Below, piece by piece: positions 1-6,390 of a stretch of DNA of 8,555 nt (its first letter is position 1; every line of letters starts with the position of its first letter). Below the pieces are notes generated by a model, which did not search any database, was not told the origin of the DNA, and saw only the letters and a list, made by a program, of their open reading frames with translations. Where the stretch lies: the NCBI GenBank assembly GCA_028877195.1, contig JAPPIL010000125.1:1-8555 (forward strand). The letters run 5' to 3'. Made by a program: the position numbers and the translations under genes. This stretch comes from Pseudomonadota bacterium. GTDB taxonomy: Bacteria > Bdellovibrionota_B > Oligoflexia > Oligoflexales > JAPPIL01.

Positions 1-418
1 TTGCCGCTAGCTTGCCAATCGAAACAGAGCTGGGCAGCGGTCGCACGTAGACGTTTGGTTGGTTGGCAAACTCCTGCATGCGAATTTTATCGCCAAGGAT
101 GCTACCACCCGTGCGAGGCGAAGTAGGGTCTACCGCTAATACCGCTACAGCCGTGTGTTGGCGAAGACGCTTGCCTAACCCCTGCACAAGTGTGCTTTTG
201 CCGACTCCTGTTGAGCCAGTAATTCCTAGTCGTAAGGTCTGGGTGCGCTCTGCGCCCCCAGACCTTACGGCTAGTGGAGCTTGGTTCATCGCCTGCAGTA
301 AGTCCAATGCTTGCTGACAAGAGTCTGGGTGATCGCTTTCCAATAGCGATAAGGTTTCCGCTAACACACGGCGTTTGCCAGCGCGTAGTTCAATTAATAT
401 GGCTTTAGTTTGCGCCAT
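1..418 (-). CDS. meaB: MeaB/ArgK-type GTPase chaperone of methylmalonyl-CoA mutase, N-terminal part
   Basis: This is the N-terminal part (about 139 codons) of the G3E-family P-loop GTPase that loads and protects the B12 cofactor of methylmalonyl-CoA mutase; the gene runs off the left edge. The ATG at 418-416 shares one base with the mutase TGA, so the two are translationally coupled. Visible are an N-terminal helical part rich in L-E-S-D-H-P-like motifs (residues 1-45), a TLRLGITG strand (61-68), the Walker A GSTGVGKST (68-76), and the family signature VDPTSPRTGGSILGDKIRM further on. The Walker A has Thr where MeaB proteins usually have Pro (GxPGxGKS), and the later segment VRPLPSSVSIGKL departs from the usual S-x-G-x-L-G-G. 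Compared with remembered E. coli ArgK, about nine extra residues sit just before TLRLG, where a DNA palindrome lies. Family assignment is firm; the effect of the deviations is unknown. Confidence 0.93.
   Translation of the reverse strand, partial: MAQTKAILIELRAGKRRVLAETLSLLESDHPDSCQQALDLLQAMNQAPLAVRSGGAERTQTLRLGITGSTGVGKSTLVQGLGKRLRQHTAVAVLAVDPTSPRTGGSILGDKIRMQEFANQPNVYVRPLPSSVSIGKLAA
226..274. repeat. Long imperfect inverted repeat inside meaB
   Basis: The arms 226-248 and 252-274 are reverse complements at 21 of 23 positions, separated by three bases (tct). The core, CGTAAGGTCTGGG and its complement, is unbroken. It lies in frame in meaB and encodes residues 49-65 (L-A-V-R-S-G-G-A-E-R-T-Q-T-L-R-L-G), immediately before the P-loop. 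Such a long hairpin in coding sequence is unlikely by chance. It could be an in-frame palindromic mobile repeat or an RNA hairpin; a second copy is not visible in this window. Confidence 0.85.
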
Positions 419-2445
419 CAGTGCTCAAGAATATCTAAAACTTTTTCGGCACAAGCAGGAATTGGGGTGCCAGTCGCAAAAATTGCGTTAACACCCTGTT
501 GATGGAGATAATCGTAATCTTGCGGTGGCACTATACCTCCCAAAACAATGCGAATTTTGGTTGCACCTTCAGCTTGGAGAGCGGCGACTAGTTTGGGCAA
601 CAGGATATTATGCGCAGCGGCGTGCGAGGAGATGCCAAGCACATGAACATCGTTCTCAATCGCACATCTTGCTACTTCTTCAGGAGTCTGGAATAGGGGG
701 CTTAAATCAACATCAAACCCTAAATTGCTGAACCCAACGGCGACGACATGCATGCCACGATCATGTCCATCTTGTCCAAATTTAGCAACGAGGATACGCG
801 GTCTGCGTCCTGTGCGGCTTTTGAAGCGTTCAACTCTAGTGCGAACGCGTGCGACGGTATCGTCTTCCCCGTAATTACTAACATAGGTATCAGTAAGTTC
901 TACTTGTGCTTGCGGTTGGTAACGTGTGAACACCGTTGCCAATGCTGCGCTTATCTCACCAACAGTGGCACGAGCACGCACCGCGTCGAGAGTGGCAGGC
1001 ATGAGGTTGATAGTGGTAGTTTTAGCCTGTTGCGTGAGATTTGCTAGCGCTTGTTGAACATCGTGATTGTTGCGCTTTTGCTTGAGTTGGGTGAGTTTAT
1101 GCTGCTGCTGTTGTAGTAAATCGTTGCTGTCGATCTCACGCACAGCAAGTAATTCATCAGGACTGGTGAATTTGTTTACCCCGATAACTCCTTGTTTGCC
1201 ACTATCTACCAGCGCTTGACGACGGGCGGCACTGATTTTTATTTGCTCTTTAGCATAACCGCTTTTTATGGCAGCCAACATCCCGCCTTGGGCAGCGATA
1301 TTGTTAATTATCTTCTTGGCTTGCTGTTGCAAACTTGCAGTCAGATGCTCAATTGCGTAGCTACCAGCTAAAGGGTCAACAGTGCGTAAGAGGTCTGTTT
1401 CATGTTGTAGAATTAGCTGCGTGTCGCGTGCGACCTTTGCGGCGGTGTCAGTTGGTAAACTCACTGCTTCGTCGTAGGCATTGGTATGCAAGGATTGTGT
1501 TCCTCCGAGCACGGCTGCCATTGCCTCTATCGTCGTGCGCACGACGTTATTGAGTGGCGACTGCTGAGTCAATGAATAGCCTGATGTCTGGCAATGTGTG
1601 CGCAGCATGCATGAACGTGGATTCTGCGGTTGATACTTGGCACGCACCAATTCAGCCCACAGACTGCGAGCAGCTCGGAGTTTGGCAATCTCCTGTAAAA
1701 AATCCATGCCAATACAAAAGAAGAACGATATCCGCGGTGCGACCGCATCAACGCTTAAGCCACGCGCACAAGCAGCATCTAAATAAGTTAAAGCATTAGC
1801 GATGGTGAACGCCAATTCCAGTGCGGGTTCAGCGCCTGCTTCTTGGAGATGGTAGCCGCTGACACTGATGCTATTGAACCGCGGGTAATGTTCGCTCAAG
1901 TAAGTGATAATGTCGGTGCTGATGCGCATACTCTCATCTGGTGGGTAGATGTAAGTGTTGCGGACGATGTATTCTTTCAGAATATCGTTTTGAATTGTGC
2001 CGCTAACCTGTTGTTTAGCAACCCCCTGTTCTTCAGCAACGACGAGGAAACTCGCTAATATCGGCAAAACTGCGCCGTTCATAGTCATCGAGACACTTGT
2101 CTTGGCCAGTGGGATGCCAGCCAGCAGTTCCTGCATGTCATCAACACTGTCAATCGCAACTCCCGCCTTGCCAACATCGCCCTGCACACGTGGGTGTGAT
2201 GAGTCATAGCCACGATGAGTTGGCAGATCAAAGGCGATGCTTAAGCCAGTTTGACCCGCTTGCAATGCTTGGCGATAGAAGGCATTGGACTCCGCAACCG
2301 ACGAGAAACCCGCATACTGCCTAATCGTCCACGGGCGATGGCGATACATGTTTGGGTAAACACCACGAGTGTAAGGGTATTCACCTGCGAGTGGGGGGTG
2401 GTGTTTAACATCAGTAGCTGTATAGATCGTTTTGTAGTCTTGCAT
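418..2445 (-). CDS. scpA: Methylmalonyl-CoA mutase, single chain with catalytic and cobalamin domains
   Basis: Adenosylcobalamin-dependent mutase that interconverts (R)-methylmalonyl-CoA and succinyl-CoA in propionate, odd-chain fatty acid and branched-chain amino acid metabolism, in the cytoplasm. The TIM-barrel domain spans about residues 20-420: RPWTIRQYAGF places Y44 at the position of P. shermanii Tyr89, VRNTYIYPP gives R162 (Arg207) and SGYHLQEAG gives Y198-H199 (Tyr243-His244). Tyr and Arg at these sites point to methylmalonyl-CoA rather than isobutyryl-CoA (Phe and Gln). After a Gln-rich linker (about 450-480), the B12 domain (about 549-675) carries D559-x-H561-x-x-G564, with H561 as lower axial ligand, and G636-G637. 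The SxL motif reads S606-S-H608, an oddity. At 675 aa it is shorter than the usual 710-740, lacking an N-terminal extension, as in the archaeal/Firmicute-style form that starts near PYTRGVYP. Start is 21 bases after the upstream stop; no strong Shine-Dalgarno is seen. Confidence 0.97.
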   Translation of the reverse strand: MQDYKTIYTATDVKHHPPLAGEYPYTRGVYPNMYRHRPWTIRQYAGFSSVAESNAFYRQALQAGQTGLSIAFDLPTHRGYDSSHPRVQGDVGKAGVAIDSVDDMQELLAGIPLAKTSVSMTMNGAVLPILASFLVVAEEQGVAKQQVSGTIQNDILKEYIVRNTYIYPPDESMRISTDIITYLSEHYPRFNSISVSGYHLQEAGAEPALELAFTIANALTYLDAACARGLSVDAVAPRISFFFCIGMDFLQEIAKLRAARSLWAELVRAKYQPQNPRSCMLRTHCQTSGYSLTQQSPLNNVVRTTIEAMAAVLGGTQSLHTNAYDEAVSLPTDTAAKVARDTQLILQHETDLLRTVDPLAGSYAIEHLTASLQQQAKKIINNIAAQGGMLAAIKSGYAKEQIKISAARRQALVDSGKQGVIGVNKFTSPDELLAVREIDSNDLLQQQQHKLTQLKQKRNNHDVQQALANLTQQAKTTTINLMPATLDAVRARATVGEISAALATVFTRYQPQAQVELTDTYVSNYGEDDTVARVRTRVERFKSRTGRRPRILVAKFGQDGHDRGMHVVAVGFSNLGFDVDLSPLFQTPEEVARCAIENDVHVLGISSHAAAHNILLPKLVAALQAEGATKIRIVLGGIVPPQDYDYLHQQGVNAIFATGTPIPACAEKVLDILEH

Positions 2446-2466
2446 GTTAAGCCAATCGAAGTCCCA

Positions 2467-3450
2467 CTAGTCGGTGCTTATCAGGTAAAGTTTGAACACA
2501 CCCTTGTAATATACCAGCAGTTGGTCGCCTTTGGCGATACATGCTAAATCTGGTTTCGCAACATCACCGTCATGAGCATCGACTTCTGATCCGTCTCTGG
2601 TTTTCGGTGTTGAGTCAGGGCAAACTTGCAGCGCTGGTCGCCAGTAGCTGCCATCTTTGAGCCAAATTTTCTCGCTCTGATGTTCAAAGCTTGCTGCTTT
2701 AGCAAAGTTTACTTGTTCATAGACACTGTGTGCCATTGAAATTATGTTGCCATATATTTGGCAGTTGAGCGTTGCGGGGTCGGCGACGGTATTGATAACA
2801 TGGATGCGTTCAAAAAGGTTTTTGCGTGGTGTCTTAATGAACTCCTTGCTGTCCGTGCTGATGAGTGCTACACCACGAATCGTTTGTCGCTGTAAGACGA
2901 GCAGTTTCGGTTCGTTGCATTCAGAGAGATCAAATACTTCATCTTTTGTCGTAATGACCAGTTCTTTACCAAGATCAAAGACGAGACGTAGGGCAGCATT
3001 GATCGTCATCGTTCCTAATTCATGTGCCTCGCCATCATCGGTTATTGCAAGCACGAGACACTCGCGGTTGTCGTCATCCTTTGTAATCTGTTGAAAGATT
3101 TTATCAGAAACACGTTTCACCACCCCGTCTTTGTCGGTATTTGCAGTGCCAAGAGTTAACTGTTTGCCATAGCTGCCAGCACTATCCTCGTCATTTGTTT
3201 CATCAGGGGCATTAGTGCGGCAAGCGATTTTAAATTCTATCTTCACATTGCTGGCAACATTGATGCCTCTACGCACCTCTGCGTCAACTGCGACACGAGT
3301 TTTGTCTTTGATAGTCAGCTTGAGCAGGCTGACCTTGTAGGTATCGTTGCTGTCGGGGTTGTCTGTGCCATTGCCATTGTTGTTGCCCGACTTGAAGGAA
3401 GCTGGTCGGCAGGCCAGCATGATAAGTAGTAGTATTAAGCGGCTTGGCAT
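2467..3450 (-). CDS. Unrecognised putative lipoprotein (327 aa) between greA and the mutase
   Basis: I do not recognise a family. The N-terminus is a short lipoprotein-like signal: a Leu/Ile-rich stretch (5-12) ending M-L-A-C with Cys14 as the candidate lipidated residue; the -3 Met and -2 Leu make the lipobox imperfect. A low-complexity N/G/D/S linker follows (21-37), then a mostly beta-predicted body in which residues 38-125 (alternating strands, a T-D-K-D-G-V turn) look Ig-like, an inference only. The mature part has six further cysteines (77, 131, 178, 230, 277, 304), an even number compatible with disulfides in the periplasm. The ATG directly abuts the greA stop (TAGATG), without a visible ribosome site, so translation is probably coupled to greA. 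It is co-oriented with the mutase 21 bases downstream. Nothing in it suggests a role in transcription or acyl-CoA chemistry. Confidence 0.85.
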   Translation of the reverse strand: MPSRLILLLIMLACRPASFKSGNNNGNGTDNPDSNDTYKVSLLKLTIKDKTRVAVDAEVRRGINVASNVKIEFKIACRTNAPDETNDEDSAGSYGKQLTLGTANTDKDGVVKRVSDKIFQQITKDDDNRECLVLAITDDGEAHELGTMTINAALRLVFDLGKELVITTKDEVFDLSECNEPKLLVLQRQTIRGVALISTDSKEFIKTPRKNLFERIHVINTVADPATLNCQIYGNIISMAHSVYEQVNFAKAASFEHQSEKIWLKDGSYWRPALQVCPDSTPKTRDGSEVDAHDGDVAKPDLACIAKGDQLLVYYKGVFKLYLISTD

Positions 3451-3924
3451 CTACGCAGTTATCGCCGCAATAGTATACAAAACACGACCTTTTGGCACGA
3501 CAACATCCACCTCATCGTCTACGCTCTTGCCGAGCACGGCCTTGCCGATTGGGGAGTTGATGGATATTTTATTGGCATTGATGTCCGCTTCAAGATCGCC
3601 AACTAATTGGTAAGTCTTGGTCGTGCCGCTCTCCCCTTCCTCTAAAGTTACGAATGTGCCAAACTTAACTCTGTCTATTTTTTCGCCGTCAAGGTTGATG
3701 ACTTTACTGCGAGCCAATTGATCTTCCAGCAGCGATATACGACCTTCAACAAATGCCTGCTTCTCTTTCGCTGCATGATATTCAGCGTTTTCCTTGAGGT
3801 CGCCATGTGCGCGCGCTGCGGCAATAGCGGCGATGACTTGCGGGCGAACATTGCTCTTCAAATCATTTAGTTCGTTTTCTAGTTTTTGATAACCACTGGC
3901 AGTGAGTGGTATTATCTCGCTCAT
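3451..3924 (-). CDS. greA: Transcription elongation factor GreA
   Basis: GreA enters the RNA polymerase secondary channel and stimulates cleavage of backtracked transcripts. The 157-aa product begins M-S-E-I-I-P-L-T and matches the usual length of about 158. Residues 10-75 form the antiparallel coiled coil; its tip carries A-R-A-H-G-D-L-K-E-N-A-E-Y, with D42 and E45 equal to the catalytic acidic pair (E. coli D41 and E44). Residues 80-157 are the FKBP-like C-terminal domain, including the I-N-S-P-I-G-K-A-L/V-G-K signature. The reading frame stays open upstream to a GTG at 4014, but the extra 30 residues have no counterpart in GreA and overlap a terminator-like hairpin, so the ATG at 3924 is preferred although its Shine-Dalgarno is poor. 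The gene follows rpoD by 110 bases and ends directly against the lipoprotein start. Confidence 0.96.
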   Translation of the reverse strand: MSEIIPLTASGYQKLENELNDLKSNVRPQVIAAIAAARAHGDLKENAEYHAAKEKQAFVEGRISLLEDQLARSKVINLDGEKIDRVKFGTFVTLEEGESGTTKTYQLVGDLEADINANKISINSPIGKAVLGKSVDDEVDVVVPKGRVLYTIAAITA

Positions 3925-3975
3925 AGTATGCCCGATTAGAAATTTGGGTTGGCTACTGGTATCTATTTGCTGATT

Positions 3976-4002
3976 AAAAAGCAAGCAACAAACGCCTGCC
4001 TT
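3976..4002 (-). terminator. Weak terminator/attenuator between rpoD and greA
   Basis: Read on the minus strand, AAGGCAGGC (4002-3994) can pair through a seven-base loop with GCTTGCTTT, giving about nine pairs including two G-U wobbles, and the 3' arm runs straight into a T tract (TTTTT, 3980-3976). This has the layout of an intrinsic terminator but is modest in G+C, so it may only reduce read-through from rpoD into greA. A second small hairpin (CCGCT/AGCGG) lies just after the rpoD stop. Confidence 0.4.
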
Positions 4003-4034
4003 GATCTTTATCACCGCTATCAGCCAGCGGCAGT

Positions 4035-5591
4035 CTACATGGGTTCAATAAAGGCTCGTAGTTTTTTGCTACGCGAAGGATGGCGCAGTTTACCTAATGC
4101 TTTAGCTTCAATCTGCCTGATGCGTTCACGCGTAACATTAAAACTCATGCCAACCTGCTCTAAAGTATGGTCAATATCTTCACCAATGCCGAACCGCATG
4201 CGCAACACCTTTTCTTCTCTAGGGGTCAGGGTCGCAAGGGTTTTCTGGGTGCTGATGTTCAGGCTACTGGTTATTACCTTTTCAGACGGAGGGGATTGGA
4301 GCTTATCTTCCAGAAAGTCCCCAAGATTGTTGTCGTCATCACCGACAGGTGTCTCAAGCGATAATGGTTCAACTGCGATGCGTGAGATTTTTTTTACTTT
4401 CTCTACCGAAAGCTTCATTCGCATCGCTAACTCCTCAACTGTGGGATCGCGACCGATTTCTTGCGTCAATGCCCGTGTCGTGCGCGTAAGTTTGTTGATT
4501 GTTTCAATCATGTGCACTGGCACCCGAATAGTGCGAGCTTGATCGGCAATCGCTCTGGTTATCGCCTGCCTAATCCACCAAGTAGCATAGGTGGAAAACT
4601 TATAGCCACGACGATATTCAAACTTTTCCACTGCTCGCATCAAGCCGATGTTGCCTTCCTGAATTAAATCTAAAAACTGTAGACCGCGATTGTTGTAACG
4701 TTTAGCGATAGATACCACGAGTCTTAAATTAGCTTCGGCCAACCGTTTTTTAGCAGTGTTTGCCCTGTCTTGGGTAGCACGCAAGTTATTTAGCTTCGCC
4801 GCAACTGCCGCTAATGGGATAAAAGTATCAGCGCTAACTTTACGCATATCCAACAGTGCTTTTTTTGCCTTATTGATAATATGTTCGCTATCACTGGCTA
4901 GCTTGTTGTCAAGCACTGCGATAAGCTTGTCTTCAGTGAGGTTTAGCTTATCCGCACACCAAGCAAATGAACGTTTAGCGGCGTTAAAACTATCGCCTTC
5001 CTTCAAAAGGTCGCGAATAGTGGCGTTGATAAGTTTTTTGTTGATGCCAAGCTCTAGCAATATCTTGAGCAGCTTGTCGGTGTTGGTAACAGTGTTGGTA
5101 TCAATAGACTTGCGACATATCTGCACAAAGTCATGTGTTAGTTTCTCAACACGGGCGAGATTGGTGCTATTTACTTCCTCGTCTTCGTCATCGTCCCATG
5201 ATTTGACAAAATGACGCAGCGAAATCTTTTTATCCAATGCGTCTTGTGCCACGGCTACAATACTCTTCAGTGCTGAAGGTATCGCTACGACCTGGCGCAG
5301 GAGGTTGCCTTCCTCTTCTTCAATGGTCTTGGCTGTGGCTATCTCGTTAGCCCTTGAAAGCATGGCAACACAACCCATCTTGCGTAAATAGATTTTTACT
5401 GGGTCTTTAGCATTATTGGAGCTATGAGCAGATGAACTGCTAACGCTTTGTTTGCGCTCGCCGTCGGGAGTATCTAACTCACCACGATCATCGGATTTAT
5501 CATCATCGGCAGAAGTTGCAGCGTCATCGTCATCAAGAACATCATCGTTCTCTTCCGAGTCTAATTCACCACTGTCCTTCAGACTATCCAT
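4035..5591 (-). CDS. rpoD: Primary RNA polymerase sigma factor RpoD (sigma-70)
   Basis: Housekeeping sigma factor that directs RNA polymerase to -10/-35 promoters. In 518 aa: a very acidic Asp/Glu-rich N-terminus (1-45) with a Ser run (49-58) in place of a clear region 1.1; region 1.2 (61-95, D-P-V-K-I-Y-L-R-K-M-G); a non-conserved insert (about 96-260); region 2 (about 285-360) with Y335, W338, W339, Q342 and T345 for -10 melting and recognition; region 3 (about 361-440); region 4 (about 450-515) with the -35 helix V-T-R-E-R-I-R-Q-I-E-A-K (486-497). The full region 1.2 and long insert mark a primary rather than alternative sigma factor. Odd: residue 500 is Gly in A-L-G-K-L-R-H-P, where E. 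coli has Arg596. The ATG at 5591 is supported by AGGAG nine bases upstream. The R-S-K-K-L-R-x-F ending suggests a deltaproteobacterial-type lineage. Confidence 0.98.
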   Translation of the reverse strand: MDSLKDSGELDSEENDDVLDDDDAATSADDDKSDDRGELDTPDGERKQSVSSSSAHSSNNAKDPVKIYLRKMGCVAMLSRANEIATAKTIEEEEGNLLRQVVAIPSALKSIVAVAQDALDKKISLRHFVKSWDDDEDEEVNSTNLARVEKLTHDFVQICRKSIDTNTVTNTDKLLKILLELGINKKLINATIRDLLKEGDSFNAAKRSFAWCADKLNLTEDKLIAVLDNKLASDSEHIINKAKKALLDMRKVSADTFIPLAAVAAKLNNLRATQDRANTAKKRLAEANLRLVVSIAKRYNNRGLQFLDLIQEGNIGLMRAVEKFEYRRGYKFSTYATWWIRQAITRAIADQARTIRVPVHMIETINKLTRTTRALTQEIGRDPTVEELAMRMKLSVEKVKKISRIAVEPLSLETPVGDDDNNLGDFLEDKLQSPPSEKVITSSLNISTQKTLATLTPREEKVLRMRFGIGEDIDHTLEQVGMSFNVTRERIRQIEAKALGKLRHPSRSKKLRAFIEPM

Positions 5592-5600
5592 TTGATTTAG

Positions 5601-5605
5601 CTCCT
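5601..5605 (-). promoter_or_regulatory. Shine-Dalgarno of rpoD
   Basis: On the minus strand AGGAG lies nine bases before the ATG at 5591. It is the clearest ribosome binding site in the window and fixes the start of rpoD. Confidence 0.8.
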
Positions 5606-5681
5606 AACTTTGTAGCAGTTAAACAATTGTTCTAAAGTTCCCACTTAACCCTACCGACATGCCTGTTTGAGACGGTTATTC

Positions 5682-5710
5682 GTTATATTATTTGGACTTA
5701 TTTTTAACAG
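5682..5710 (-). promoter_or_regulatory. Candidate sigma-70 promoter for rpoD
   Basis: On the minus strand CTGTTA (5710-5705, three of six consensus matches) is separated by 17 bases from TATAAC (5687-5682, five of six). It would start transcription near 5675, giving a leader of about 85 bases before rpoD. The region is A+T-rich, so chance matches are likely; this is a candidate only. Confidence 0.35.
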
Positions 5711-5718
5711 GATACAAT
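5692..5718 (+). promoter_or_regulatory. Candidate upstream promoter for the lipoprotein/VWA unit
   Basis: TTGGAC (5692-5697), a 15-base spacer and TACAAT (5713-5718, five of six matches to the -10). The spacer is short. It overlaps the candidate divergent rpoD promoter and would give a leader of about 160 bases before the ATG at 5884. Confidence 0.22.
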
Positions 5719-5722
5719 CTTA

Positions 5723-5881
5723 ATGAATACAAGTCTAATGGAATTTTCAAAAACCAGAACATCAAACGCTCGTGATTGGTTTAGTTACATAGTAGTTATT
5801 ACTGATATTATTAAACACCAGCAAAGCATTGGTGTTGCTGCCTATTGCATGCTAACTCCATATAGAAAGCGAGTGCCATAA
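5723..5881 (+). CDS. Possible 52-residue small ORF upstream of the lipoprotein gene
   Basis: An ATG at 5723, preceded ten bases upstream by AGGA (5709-5712), opens a 52-codon frame that ends TAA at 5879-5881, only two bases before the ATG of the next gene. The product starts M-N-T-S-L-M-E-F-S-K, has a short hydrophobic stretch Y-I-V-V-I-T-D-I-I in the middle and a basic end Y-R-K-R-V-P. I do not recognise it. The tight spacing suggests a coupled leader peptide or small protein, but an A+T-rich intergenic stretch can hold such a frame by chance, and both plus-strand promoter candidates lie at or inside its start, which argues against it. Confidence 0.27.
   Translation: MNTSLMEFSKTRTSNARDWFSYIVVITDIIKHQQSIGVAAYCMLTPYRKRVP
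5784..5811 (+). promoter_or_regulatory. Candidate promoter for the lipoprotein/VWA unit
   Basis: GTTACA (5784-5789, four of six -35 matches), a 16-base spacer and TATTAT (5806-5811, five of six -10 matches). Transcription would start near 5818, about 65 bases before the ATG at 5884. It is the best-placed plus-strand candidate in the intergenic region but is unproven. Confidence 0.38.
5814..5836 (+). repeat. Small inverted repeat in the 5' leader
   Basis: AACACCA (5814-5820) and TGGTGTT (5830-5836) are perfect 7-bp arms around a nine-base loop. It lies just downstream of the candidate -10, so it could be an operator-like palindrome or a leader hairpin; it has no T tract and is not a terminator. 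Confidence 0.4.
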
Positions 5882-5883
5882 GC

Positions 5884-6390
5884 ATGGTTTGCGCAGGAAA
5901 AATTAGTAACTCGATAGCAAGAGCATTGCTCATAGCATTGGTATGTGTAAGTTGTAATAAACCTCGCTTTGCAGGCGAGTCTGAAGGAGCGGTTACGCGT
6001 TACATAAAGTTGGAAACGACGGTGGAAAAATTTGCTCGCAGCGATGAAGCCACTAAATTCACGGGCGTTGGGGTTTTGAGTTTGCAGCCTTCGCATCCTC
6101 TACAAAGGGTTGAATGTTTGAATTGTATAGATAACGGCACGCTACTGACATTTGAAAAACAAACGGGGCTGAATAGGTATGAGGCAAAGTTTAACTTCTC
6201 TTATGTCCAAACTACGCAAGCTTGTAAGTTAGATTTAAGTGCCCTCTATGCCGATGACCCCAATTCACCGATCAATAAGAGCTATAGCTTGACACTGTGC
6301 CCGATAGTAGACAACTCGCCTGTGTGCGATGAGAATGCTGTATTAGATGATTGCTCAAACATAAAGACGGCTAGCGATGCGATTGAATAA
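5884..6390 (+). CDS. Unrecognised putative lipoprotein (168 aa), partner of the VWA protein
   Basis: I do not recognise a family. The N-terminus has basic residues followed by a hydrophobic stretch (A14-V22) ending V-C-V-S-C, with Cys24 as likely lipidated residue; the -3 Cys is atypical for a lipobox, but the arrangement is otherwise that of an exported lipoprotein. The mature part has exactly six more cysteines (78, 81, 114, 139, 148, 157), including a C-L-N-C pair, which suggests three disulfides in the periplasm or at the surface. The middle (about 60-140) looks beta-rich. The start at 5884 has only a weak purine-rich stretch upstream. The end overlaps the next gene by 14 bases in another frame, so the two are almost certainly co-transcribed and translationally coupled, and their products probably act together. 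Confidence 0.83.
   Translation: MVCAGKISNSIARALLIALVCVSCNKPRFAGESEGAVTRYIKLETTVEKFARSDEATKFTGVGVLSLQPSHPLQRVECLNCIDNGTLLTFEKQTGLNRYEAKFNFSYVQTTQACKLDLSALYADDPNSPINKSYSLTLCPIVDNSPVCDENAVLDDCSNIKTASDAIE

Noticed and set aside
63..317. 84-residue plus-strand frame and a 72-residue minus-strand frame (102-320) at the left edge
   Set aside because: Both overlap meaB, whose frame carries the P-loop and family signature; the others have no recognisable features.
1531..1546. Perfect 16-base palindrome CGTCGTGCGCACGACG
   Set aside because: It lies in a well-conserved part of the mutase coding sequence (V-V-R-T-T), so protein constraint explains it adequately; no second copy was noticed.
3925..4014. 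N-terminally extended greA from a GTG at 4014
   Set aside because: The additional 30 residues have no counterpart in GreA, the ATG at 3924 gives the normal length, and the extension overlaps the terminator-like hairpin.
3949..4542. 197-residue open frame on the plus strand
   Set aside because: It is antisense to the conserved C-terminal part of rpoD; the product is Ser/Arg/Leu-rich with no recognisable domain.
4756..5214. 152-residue open frame on the plus strand
   Set aside because: It is antisense to the non-conserved region of rpoD; the apparent hydrophobicity comes from reversed Lys/Asp/Leu codons.
5592..5883. tRNA, small RNA or riboswitch (including a B12 riboswitch) in the divergent intergenic region
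   Set aside because: I saw no cloverleaf, no B12-box-like conserved core and no hairpin-plus-T-tract; only the small 7-bp repeat and promoter-like hexamers.
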